NCBI GenBank assembly: GCA_026122225.1
Contig: JANEZZ010001513.1
Coordinates: 2,818,001 to 2,882,000 of the forward strand
From: Heloderma charlesbogerti
Taxonomy: Eukaryota; Chordata; Lepidosauria; Squamata; Helodermatidae
Direction of reading: 5' to 3'
DNA length: 64,000 nt
This document shows positions 42,396 to 51,321 of this stretch, one piece after another (position 1 is the first letter of the stretch; each line of letters begins with the position of its first letter). The notes under the pieces were generated by a model. It saw nothing but the letters and a program-made list of their open reading frames with translations. It did not search any database and was not told the origin of the DNA. The position numbers and the translations under genes are program-made.

Positions 42396-42577
42396 AACAT
42401 AGGAATATGCCTTATACCAAGTCAGCCCATTGGTCCATCTAGCTGAGTACCATCAACACTGACTGGCGGCAACTCTCCAGGATTCTTTCCCAGCCCTACG
42501 TAGAGATGGTGGGGATTGAACCTGAGACCATCTGCATGCAAAGCATGTGGTCTACCACTGAGCTAAAGCTCTGTCCT
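42396..42577 (-). mobile_element. tRNA-derived SINE, inverted copy
   Basis: On the plus strand the B box appears as gggattgaacc (42,512-42,522) and the A box as ccactgagcta (42,555-42,565). The 3' end, catgtaacataggaatatgc, lies at low coordinates. Same family as 36,933-37,118. Confidence 0.88.
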
Positions 42578-42589
42578 ATAGACTGGCAC

Positions 42590-43010
42590 TACCATGTGTA
42601 GGCTGCAGATTAAAAACAAAATCCTAATTAAAACAAAACAGAAAAACAAATACATTTTAAAAAAACAATTAAAAAACAGCAATAAACAAATAGACAGCAC
42701 CAAACCAATGAAAAACCCCTTCAGAAACAGACCAGCTTACATGCCAAAGGCCTGCCAGAATACAAATGCCTGCCTGCCAGTGGCAGGACAACAGGGAGAG
42801 GGCCAATCTTGCCTCCCTTGGCAGGGAGTTCCAGAGCCTGGGAGTAGCCACCAAGAAGGCTCTCTCCTGTCCTGCATCTGCACCAGATGCACTTCTGAGG
42901 GTAGTGGGACCAAGAAAAGGCCTCCCCCAAAGATCTTAAAACCTGGGCAGGCTCGTATGCAAAAATGCAGTCTTTCCAGTAGCCTAGTCCGGTCGTATAG
43001 CATTGGCCCT
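42590..43010 (-). mobile_element. L2-like LINE 3' end
   Basis: The minus-strand frames read RRFFLVPLPSEVHLVQMQDR-like sequence and ATPRLWNSLPREARLA, the terminal ORF2 block. The AT-rich tail is at 42,605-42,720. It is homologous to 54,600-55,020, which reads VAAPRPWKSLLREATLA. Frames overlap because of indels. Confidence 0.75.
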
Positions 43011-43159
43011 CATCCAGAGATCTTTGGCTCCACAGGTGGCTTCATGCCCTTTGCTTCCTTTTTTTCCTTATCTCCCAACAGAAGATCAGCCCTTGAGGGG
43101 TTGTAAATGCTGAATGAAGTGAAGCAGCATTTTGTGATCCTAATAAGAAAAACCCATTC

Positions 43160-43240
43160 CACTAGTTGACCACCATTCATTCATTCATTCATTATTTTTC
43201 TATGCCACCCAAAGCTCTCATGGCAGTTTACAATTATCTT
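43160..43240 (-). mobile_element. LINE 3'-end motif
   Basis: (CATT)n then ctatgccacccaaagctctc and atggcagtttacaatta; a degraded version of the recurrent tail. Confidence 0.5.
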
Positions 43241-43412
43241 TCAAGAGAAGGAGTGAGGACTTTGTAAGTTTCATTAGAAGAAAAGGGGCAAAAACTCTAC
43301 AAACAACGATGAAGAATAATACTGTATTATCAGGAAGATGGGCTCTATGACCAAATAACTCTTATCTATTTCCATCATTGGGTGGATTAAAAATATAGTC
43401 ATTAAATAAATA

Positions 43413-43633
43413 GCTGATGCAAACAGCTACTGCAAAGCAGTGTTTACAGTGCAAAAGGAAAAACAACAACAATGCATTTTGATTTGCAAATAAAAGCAGT
43501 ACATAACCATTTCCATTTCATAACTGGAAAAAGATGCAAATTGTCATGTGCTGCTTTTATCTGCAAAACCAAAATGCATTAAAAAAAAAGTTTGCATTGT
43601 AAACATTGCTATGCAGTAGCTGTTTGCATCAGC
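43413..43633. mobile_element. palindromic MITE, roughly 90-bp arms
   Basis: Arm 43,413-43,504 starts gctgatgcaaacagctactg. Arm 43,546-43,633 ends cagtagctgtttgcatcagc, its exact complement for 20 bp. The inner parts pair with a few mismatches and one indel. The loop is about 41 nt. Extra cagtagcggtttgcagtaac follows downstream, so the true terminus may be further out. The superfamily is unknown. Confidence 0.82.
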
Positions 43634-44819
43634 TTTTGCTTTGCAGTAGCGGTTTGCAGTAACTGCACATACCTTATTTCTGTATTCGCAAAATGACAAC
43701 CACGACCACCATTTGATCTGATAATAAGTGTCTAGAGGTTCTTAAATATATTTAAAATACTGTAAATCTACAGTTGCATTGTTGATTATAACATCTATGT
43801 TCACCCTGTTTTGTTAGCTGTATTTTCCCCAATCCAACCACCATTATACATGAAGAGGCTAAAAACAGAAGGTCTCATAGTCTGTATCCCACACATGTTC
43901 ACAGTATTTTTTTCTTATAGGAAGCATTGTAATGATCAGAGAAAATGAAGACATAATTTCCTCTCCCAAGCCATGTGCCAAATCCCTAACTGCAGTGCAG
44001 ACCTCTCTACTGCATAGGCTGCAGCCGGTGCCAGTTTAGCATGCACCAGAGTTCCGTGAAATGGCTTAGACACAAGAATTTTCCCAGCCATCTTGTGCTT
44101 TGAGCAGTACTTGCAAACAGCCCCTCTCCTTAGAGTATATGAACTTAAAATACAGAAGAGAAATAAATAAACGATGGGCCATACAGAAAACCAAACAGAC
44201 AGCTTTGTGAGCAAACTACATATATAATTTATTTTCCCTGTCTATATCTGTATTCCTTTGCTAGTCAAATAAAGCTCTAAATACAGCTTGCCAAATGAAT
44301 TCATCTGATTTTGGGGGGTCATTCATTAAATACAGGACCCTTCTGAGTTAGGTCACTATGTGAATCTGCTACCTCATTGGAAATGTCTTCTGTATTGGCT
44401 TTCTACTCAGCTCTGAATTTTTGTTTTGTGCTGTTTTTGTTTTTGCTGGTGAAACAATTGATAAGTAATAAAAGGATGATTGTACAAATTACACTTTTAA
44501 TGGAAAAGAGATGTATTGCACTGACGTGGCAATTGGAGGCAGCTTTTCAGACTCAGGAGACAGGCTGCAGGAGCGAGAGCAATAATTCCCTCAGAGAAAG
44601 CAAGACCCTGTACTTTTCACTGAGTCAGTACAGAAATTTTTTGATGACCTGGCGTCTTTTCATTGAAAGAAAGGAAGGGGAATACAGAAGATTAATGGGC
44701 AATAGAGAGACACTAGAGCCAGTGAGATGGAATTGCTCAGGATTTGTTTTTATTCATTGACTACACTATGTGAAGCCTAGAATGACATCAGAATGATTGA
44801 AGAGAGGGAGGGGTTAAAA
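43634..44819. other. no gene recognised
   Basis: AT-rich. The 127-codon frame at 44,377-44,760 has a hydrophobic N-terminal stretch but no family motif and no supporting context. Confidence 0.4.
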
Positions 44820-45096
44820 GCATGTGTAAATTATTCCCATCCTTGGGATTCACATGCGGTTTTTTTTAAAATATGTATTAAAAAGGGAATACATAGAATA
44901 TTTAGTGGTACAGCTAGCCTTCCTCTGTTGGTGAAGATGCCATATTTCCAAGCTGGGCTTCAAAGAAATACATGGAAAACCAGTCCTTTCCCCATAACCA
45001 AGAGAAACTTGAGTACTTGACTATAGCCCTAGATAATTCCCTGGGCAGGATTCTTGCAGAGAGCACACACAGCCTCCTAGGACAAAGGTTGAAGAC
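44820..45096 (+). repeat. left arm of large inverted duplication
   Basis: Pairs with 46,672-46,946. Shared blocks, in order: tagtggtacagctagccttc, gggcttcaaagaaatacatg, ataaccaagagaaa, ccctgggcaggattcttgca, aggacaaaggttgaagac. The similarity is roughly four bases in five by eye. No match to a known class. Confidence 0.85.
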
Positions 45097-46671
45097 AAGG
45101 GAAGAAGACCTTTTCAGTTGTTCAAGGAATGTGTAGAATTTGGGATTGTGTCCACTGTCCCCTTTCCTAACCTCCATGTGTTCATCAGATAGTCTGTACA
45201 CAGGCACAATTGTGTACATGGCCAGTGACACTGCCTTTCACAGGGTTCATGATTGTGCAGAGAGAGTCTATGCATGCATAACTTGCATGCATGTAGGCTC
45301 TATTCAGAACGCCAAACTGATCTGTCAAAGTCAGGGACAGGGACAGTGGGCAAGTTCCCAATTCCTCCTCTCTGTGTGTTCAAACTAAACCTCTGAAAGG
45401 GGCTTGCCTCAGCAGGATAATTTTGCCACACATCAGAGCAGAAGGGTGGTAAATAGTTGTCTGTATACAACCATGGATTAAGAACAGGCTTCCAGTCCTC
45501 TTGAATTGGACAAAAGTTTGAAAATTTATAGAAAGCCTGCAGATGGCCGAAAACCCAAACAATTGGATAGTATGTCCAGTTGCTAGGGCCATGGTCCTCC
45601 ATCTGTTCATTCACCATCTGGAAAGGGCTACTGGCTTCCCAAATGTCATACGCACTCTATAGTAAGTTACCACTTGGTACAATTGGTTTCAGCCCTTTAT
45701 TATGCCCCTACCAAAGAGCATTGCAGAAATTACCTGATCAGGGACAGCTTATACTAGAAATGGTTGTTCTGAATGGACAATTGAGAAATAGAAAGGGAAA
45801 GCTACTTATTATACCACTTAGGTGGGAAGCCTGGGTAACAGAGTTCTCTGTACTTCCTATCACTACTGGGAATCAAGGCAGGAGTCAGGAGAAGGAATGT
45901 GGTGCACGTTCTTGCTGATAGAAAAGAAACTGTGTGGCATGAGATGCTGCATGAGCATCATGCTCCCTCACCCCACCTTTGTGCTTGGTGGCCACAGGAT
46001 CCAGCTAGGATCCTTGTATCAACTGTCTGGACTGGTTGAAAAGAGGAAAACCACTGTTCCAAAGGAACAGATCTCTATGGAATTGCTCTAAACAGTTCTA
46101 CCATAGTATTATGGAATTTCTTGGATGTTTGCGTTATAAAAAAAGTTTAGCAAATTGCAAAGTTCTTTCTGTGGGGGGTACTTGAAGCCTGGAAAAGAGA
46201 AACAAATCTAGTCCATTTTATAGTAAGTGTTGTATCCCATTCAACACCAGTTTGCGAACTATTAATTTGTGGCCAGTTCTATAAAGGATGATGAGCTAAA
46301 ATGTCAGAGATGGCAGAAACTGCAGATAGTGGTCCTCAGTGCTGGAAAGCCATTATCAAGGCTAGGCGATGGTCTTCTTCATCTCCATTTCATGTTTAAC
46401 CCAAACAGCCTATATCTAATCAAATTTGGACCTACAGGATGAACAATCCATTGTTTTCTGTCATGTTGTGTATGGACTTCGGGTGGTCACACAAAATCAG
46501 GGATGATAGGACTGGTCCTAGGACTGGACTTGGTAAATAGACTTGATACAGGTCCAGAAGTGTTCTGCTGCCCAGGACTGGGCAGCTGTAATTATATGAG
46601 GGGTAGCCAATATTGGACAACCTTCAAGGCTGGACCAAGATGGTTTGCTACCCGAGATGAAGAACAAGATG
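45097..46671. other. spacer of the inverted duplication
   Basis: About 1.58 kb. It contains a 112-codon plus frame at 45,580-45,918 (PLGTIGFSPLLCPYQRALQK) and minus frames of 105 codons, none with a motif I recognise. At 46,600-46,671 caaggctggaccaagatggt resembles the start of the CAGGGCTGGCCC hAT family. Confidence 0.4.
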
Positions 46672-46946
46672 GTCTTCAACCTTTGTCCTAGGAGGGCTGT
46701 ATGTACTCTCTGCAAGAATCCTGCCCAGGGAACTATCTTGGTGCTATGGTCAATTTTCTCTTGGTTATGAGGAAAGCCCTGGTTTTCCATTTGTTTCTTT
46801 GAAGCCTGGCTTGGAAATGTGGTAACTTCACCATCAGAGGAAGGCTACCTGTACCACTAAATATTCAATTTATTATTTATTCCCCTTTTAGTACGTAATT
46901 CAAAAGCCCTCATGTGAATTCTAAGAATAACAATAATTTACACATA
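46672..46946 (-). repeat. right arm of large inverted duplication
   Basis: Reverse complement of 44,820-45,096. The inner junction, ggtcttcaacctttgtccta, is abrupt. The outer end fades in aataatttacacataattta. Confidence 0.85.
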
Positions 46947-47030
46947 ATTTACAGCCAACCCCACTCCACATACAGGAACTGACTAGACTGGAAATTCAGC
47001 ACTGGATAGTTGATGATGATTTTAAATGTC

Positions 47031-47132
47031 TTAGGGTGCAATCCTATACACGTTTAGACGGAAAAACATCCTACAACTCCCAGCGTACCCCAGCCAGTTT
47101 TCTGTGTAAACATGCATAAGATTGCACCCTTA
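47031..47132. mobile_element. Harbinger-like MITE, GGGTGCAATCC family, with TTA flanks
   Basis: The element spans 47,034-47,129 (96 bp). It starts GGGTGCAATCCTATACAC and ends GCATAAGATTGCACCC. Tta is present on both sides, as expected of a PIF/Harbinger target duplication. Confidence 0.8.
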
Positions 47133-47164
47133 GATGCCTTTTTCAAAAAAGAAGAGGTCAGCAT

Positions 47165-47345
47165 GATAATTAGCGACGCAGGCTGGAGTTGATGGGAGTT
47201 TTAGTCCAACAATTCTGGAAGGCACCAGGTTAGGGAAGGCTGTTGGGCGGGGGCAGGTGGGTTAAACCTGGTGGCTGGGTGACCAGCCAGATGGGCGATT
47301 AATAAATTTAATAAATAAATAAACAAACAAATAAATAAACCATTA
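47165..47345 (+). mobile_element. partial MITE plus LINE 3' tail
   Basis: Gatgggagttttagtccaac to ggttagggaaggctg is the right half of the family at 4,982. Then ggtggctgggtgaccagcca and gatgggcgattaataaattt with (AAATA)n form a plus-strand LINE tail, the complement of the one at 28,733. Confidence 0.6.
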
Positions 47346-47451
47346 TTTCTCCTCCTGCAGAAACCAATGCTGTGATTATGGCATGAAATGATACTGTGTT
47401 TCTGCCACAGGAACCTGTAGGTTGTCTTTCCTTTCCTGCTGAGAGAATACG

Positions 47452-47475
47452 TATGTATGTATGTATGTATGTACA
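47452..47475. repeat. (GTAT)n microsatellite
   Basis: Five to six GTAT units. Confidence 0.9.
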
Positions 47476-47860
47476 GTGTTTTTATCCTTCTCCTTGGCCA
47501 AAAAGGCTCCCCGAGTGGCTTACATACAATCAGAAAAACCAAGACTTACAATCTAAAAAAGACACAATGCAAAAAGGAAAAGGAAGGGAGAAGAAAAAAA
47601 GCAAGTGCTCTTTTAGCAGATCTTACTTCTCATCTCAGTTCCTTCTGCAGGAAAGTGACCACAAACAAGTGACCACAAACAGCACAGCACTCATGTATCT
47701 GGGAACGGGGGGGCAGGCGTCCATGTCAGGGCCTGTACATCCCCCATACAAGCTTAAGCCTCAGCACCTTACATTTAGAAATTAAGCACTGGGTAGGTAA
47801 GGAACAAGGTGGCTGAGTGATTCTGGCTGGAGGAGGGCTGTTTCCTGACCCCCAGATTCT

Positions 47861-47864
47861 TGTT

Positions 47865-47920
<56 letters not shown>

Positions 47921-47922
47921 TC
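47861..47922. repeat. (TTTC)n microsatellite
   Basis: About 15 TTTC units, followed by a (GT)n run. The long poly-Phe/Ser/Leu and Lys/Glu frames across it are artefacts. Confidence 0.95.
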
Positions 47923-48163
47923 ATCTCTCTGTGTGTGTGTGTGGGGGGAGTGCTACTGAATTGTGTGTGTGTATGCCAGAAGTGGCACAATCCCCCTATG
48001 CCACTTCTCTGGATGAGCACTGCCCCTGCTGGTGCTGTAAAGCAGAGCCCTTTTTGCTAATAAATTGGAGGGCTGGAGAGCTTCCACCAACTCTTCCCTC
48101 TCCACATCCCGGAAGCTAGTTCAGCCATGAACAAGAATATAAAGTGCTGAAGACAAAAAGGCT

Positions 48164-48316
48164 GCTTAGGCCAGGGGTGGGCAGAAGGTAGATCTCCAGA
48201 TGTTTTGGACTCCCACCTCCCAGAAGCCCCCACCAGCATGGCCAGTGGTCAGGAATGAAGGGCATATAAGTCTCAAACATCTGGGGATCTACCTTCTGCC
48301 CATCCCCGGCTTAGAC
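48164..48316. mobile_element. small hAT MITE, CAGGGGTGGGC family
   Basis: The element spans 48,172-48,308 (137 bp). It starts CAGGGGTGGGCAGAAGG and ends CCTTCTGCCCATCCCCG. The flanks gcttaggc and gcttagac match at 7 of 8 positions. The arms pair along most of the length (agatctccagatgttttgga against caaacatctggggatct). Confidence 0.88.
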
Positions 48317-48394
48317 AGACAGAAGAGAGTGAAGTGAGGAAAAGGCAACTCTTTGAGGATTTAAAGAGCAGGCACTTGAATTCTCGGCTACTAT

Positions 48395-48490
48395 CAAGAT
48401 GTGGTGATGGCCACTAACTAGCTTACATGACTTTAAAAGGTTAGAAATATCCTTGGGGGATAAAGCTATCAATGGCTACTAGTCCTTGTG
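48395..48490 (+). mobile_element. CR1-like LINE fragment
   Basis: Gtggtgatggccactaacta and atgactttaaaaggttagaa, then atcaatggctactagtcctt match the end of CR1 ORF2 and the start of its 3'UTR as at 32,340-32,430. Confidence 0.65.
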
Positions 48491-48519
48491 GTTATTGGGG
48501 GGGGGGGTATACTGACTGC

Positions 48520-48720
48520 AAGCTTTGGTTCAGACCCCACTTCGGTGATTCAGAAAACAGCCCAATTATGCTTGGATCACTTTGGAGGCCACCTGATTTG
48601 ACTCAGTCTGAGTCAGGATCTTGCTTTAGGAAATCTGAAGTTTCGTCACTCCTCATTGACTATCATAGCAGCCTCTTCTGAGTGCATGAAGCCTGCCAGA
48701 TTTCAGACAGGGAGGTGCAT
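48520..48720 (-). mobile_element. hAT-like repeat fragment
   Basis: Gattcagaaaacagcccaat and gaggccacctgatttgactc are inverted relative to 17,150-17,220. Termini not defined. Confidence 0.45.
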
Positions 48721-49137
48721 GGATATTTGTGCAAATCAGCCTTTACAATTTGAGGGGAGGGGTGTCAATGTGTGTACTCCCCCATTTTGTTTGTTTGGAG
48801 GAATTTGTGTGAAAATGACAGAAATCATAGAGGTGCCTCTGGGGAAGAATCCTGCAGCATGTTAGACAGATAGGTGCAGAGGGCTTTGTGCTAGGTGCCT
48901 TTAAAGTTCAGTTTGGTCCAGGGAGGGCAGCACCATACTGCTTGAGCTGGTGCATGATGGCAACTGTGTAACAGAGATCATGAGCTTCACCAGGTGCCAG
49001 ACCTGATGGACTTGACCAGGATGAATGGCTGGTCATCCAACACCAATATTTCACCAATGCAGTTGGTGATCTGTAGTGGCACTGGAAACCACCATCTCAT
49101 AGCCCCTTCTTCCACCATCCCATGTCCTCCATGGTGG

Positions 49138-49170
49138 TCTTGTGTGTGTGCGGGGGGGGGGGGGGGCTTG
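49138..49170. repeat. (TG)n plus poly-G run
   Basis: Five or six TG units followed by about 15 consecutive G residues. Confidence 0.9.
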
Positions 49171-49194
49171 AGTGTGAGAGGGGGACTCCTCACC

Positions 49195-49489
49195 CTCTCT
49201 CTTCCTTGCTCCTACACCCTTGCCTGTTCTGCCTGACTTTGCTGCACCTAGCAGGATAGACTGGTGCTACCTGATCAAGTAGAGATAGAGACCTGGTTGC
49301 GGTGTAATGCCCAGGAACCTTCCTCCTGCTCAGCTGCTTCCTGCAGTGCAGGCAGATAGAATATCTGGCAACCACTCCTACCTTATGTTTGGCATCATGC
49401 TTAGCTGCTTCTGTGGTGACCCAAACTCTGTGCCTGCATTGCAGGGGACCACTACAGGAGGGTGCGTGTGTAGGGGAATCAGAGGGCAT
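49195..49489 (-). pseudogene. decayed BED zinc-finger fragment, second copy
   Basis: The minus frame reads VWVTTEAAKHDAKHKVGVVA, then SICLHCRKQLSRRKVPGH, then TATRSLSLLDQVAPVYP. It aligns with the plus-strand fragment at 15,927-16,130 across the VW, C-x2-C, RK-rich loop and APVxP landmarks. The last block corresponds to the TSxLLxHLxxxHP zinc-binding segment of BED fingers, with both His lost. It is about 98 codons with no downstream catalytic domain. Interpretation as a hAT-transposase relic is inference. Confidence 0.5.
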
Positions 49490-50193
49490 ATCCCTTGGAT
49501 TTGTACCTGCTCATTCCCAGTGCTCTGTGCAGAAATGCTCATGCCGCTTTCAGGGGAGCGATGACGATGAGGGCTGTCAAAGAGATTCCTCTCCCCAACT
49601 AGTGCATCCACCAAACGTCAGGTGAACATAATGTCTACTCTGTACATGCTTGCTGAACTGCTCCCCTCCCACTCCCCATATTAAAGGGAAATGCGGACAA
49701 AACCTCCCCCTGACAGAGGAAGACAGCAGCAGAATTTCTAGGCATTGTCTAGAAGCTAGTTTGTAATGATAGTACTAAAGATAGGGTCTGCTGAGTGATG
49801 CTGGAGGAAATTATTTGTATTAGCGGTTTAAATAAATGCATATTGTGAATAAGTGCTCCTTTGGTGCTGAGATTTACAGCACATTAGTCTCCTGGGCAGC
49901 ACTATCTTTTCTTAGGACTTGGACAGTCCTAAGATTCTGCTGAATGTCTAGCATGTCAGCCGTTTGTTTGTAGCAAAGACAAATAAAATCTGTTTAGGTG
50001 GAAACATGGCTGAATTATCACATCCGTTGTCTAATTTTGTTCATTCTCTTTATTTGTCTAGAATGCCTTTTAGGTGTGTAATCTGTTGATAGCCAGGTAT
50101 GTAGTTATATGAACCTTCCTTACAAATTGTTCACTTTGAAATAAGACTTGTCATCATTCTGGCTACAGTAACATCAAATATAATGAGAGCTTG

Positions 50194-50195
<2 letters not shown>
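49490..50195. other. no gene recognised
   Basis: No supported feature. Confidence 0.4.

Positions 50196-50241
<46 letters not shown>
50196..50241. repeat. (TA)n microsatellite
   Basis: About 23 TA units, directly abutting the GC-rich palindrome. Confidence 0.96.
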
Positions 50242-50244
<3 letters not shown>

Positions 50245-50953
50245 TGGGCAGGGACCCCCTGATCCTATTCAGAAGCTGCTTCATGCTTCCGAGGCAGACC
50301 CAATTCATCCTGGGCAGACTTGGCCCCCCCGATCCAACTTGCCCCCTGATGCCCCCACACAACCCCCCAGCTCCTTACCTGGGCCACTGCCTCCTCCTCC
50401 TCTGCCACAGCTGTCGCCTTCTCCATTGTTGTGCTGCCGCCTTCTCCACCACCCGCTGCCGCCTTCGCTGTCACTGCTGCCGCTGTTGCCTTCTCTGCCA
50501 CTGCCAGCTCCTGAGGCCTGGATGCTCAGTGACTCGTCTTCTTGCAGGGAGTCGCCATTTAAAAAAAATGTCGACTCCCTGCAGGAAGAGTCGCCGCATG
50601 TTCAGACCTCAGGAGCTGGTGGTGGTGGTGATGGAGAAGGCAGCGGCGGCAAAGGCGGAGGTGGAGCGGTGGTGGGCAGTGGTGGAGGCAGCAGCGCAGT
50701 GGTGGGTGGCAGCAGAGAAGGCAGTGGCGGTGAGGAGAAGGCAGCTCAGGTAAGGACCTGGAGGTGCGGCGGGGCGCTGGGCTGGAGGTGGCAAAGCTCC
50801 AAAGCGCACTGAGCGCTTTGGAGAGCCCCCAACCCACTCCGGGTCACTTCGTGCCCCCTCCGCTTCACCTCGAAAGGGGCACAAGGTCACCCGAAGCACC
50901 CTGCTTCGACTCAGGGTTCAGGCCTTGGGCCGAAGAGGTGCACAGCCCATATG
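50242..50953. mobile_element. GC-rich palindromic element, about 0.7 kb
   Basis: Symmetry centre near 50,563: cttgcagggagtcgccat (50,541-50,558) pairs with atgtcgactccctgcagg (50,568-50,585) around an A run. Further out, cagctcctgaggcctgg pairs with agacctcaggagctgg. Beyond this lie imprecise GCC/GGC-rich arms to both ends. The right end, ggtgcacagccc, is a TAGGGCTGTGCACC-type hAT terminus. Frames rich in Gly, Ser, Ala and Leu on both strands arise from trinucleotide-biased arms and are not genes. A sharp GC rise sets it apart from the neighbours. Confidence 0.78.
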
Positions 50954-50972
50954 TCTCCGTCTCCATTTTCAT

Positions 50973-50975
50973 CTC

Positions 50976-51018
<43 letters not shown>
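50973..51018. repeat. (ATCT)n microsatellite
   Basis: About eleven ATCT units, abutting the hAT element that follows. Confidence 0.95.
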
Positions 51019-51019
<1 letters not shown>

Positions 51020-51295
51020 GGGTTGGTCCAAGATGTTTGGTGCCTGAAGCAAAGAACAAGATACTGCCCCCTCCCATTCCATGTACAAAAGCCAAATGGA
51101 CTGGCAGCTGAATATTTCTTTAACACTGTCAACGGCACAGTGTCCACCAGGGCACCTGCAGGCAGCAGACTAGCTTAGGGGGTGCTGGGCAGGCTGCGTG
51201 GTTCATAGCTCTCTCCTCCAACACCTTGCTGCTGCATCTAGCATCTGCTGCTTGAGGCAACTGTCTCACTCTGCCTAATGGCAGGGCTGGCCCTG
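51019..51295. mobile_element. hAT nonautonomous element, CAGGGCTGGCCC family, copy 2
   Basis: Starts tgggttggtccaagatgttt (degraded terminus) and ends ggcagggctggccctg. It shares order and blocks with 41,916-42,218. The left side is embedded in the (ATCT)n run, so its target duplication cannot be read. (CATA)n follows at about 51,298-51,321. Confidence 0.8.
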
Positions 51296-51321
51296 GTACA
51301 TGCATACATACATACATACAT

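Noticed and set aside
44377..44760. 127-codon frame with a hydrophobic segment near its start
   Set aside because: No family signature, no signal of splicing or promoter; AT-rich chance frames of this length are expected.
45580..45918. 112-codon plus-strand frame, considered as a degraded retroviral or cellular gene
   Set aside because: No recognisable motif, no paired domain in nearby frames, and it lies in the spacer of an inverted duplication.
47860..48060. Coding frame with repeated FLSFFLSF
   Set aside because: Translation of a (TTTC)n microsatellite.
50265..50899. Frames up to 157 codons rich in Gly, Ala, Ser and Leu, resembling a low-complexity gene or CpG-rich first exon
   Set aside because: They exist on both strands because the region is a palindrome with GCC/GGC-biased arms; no conserved motif or splice context.
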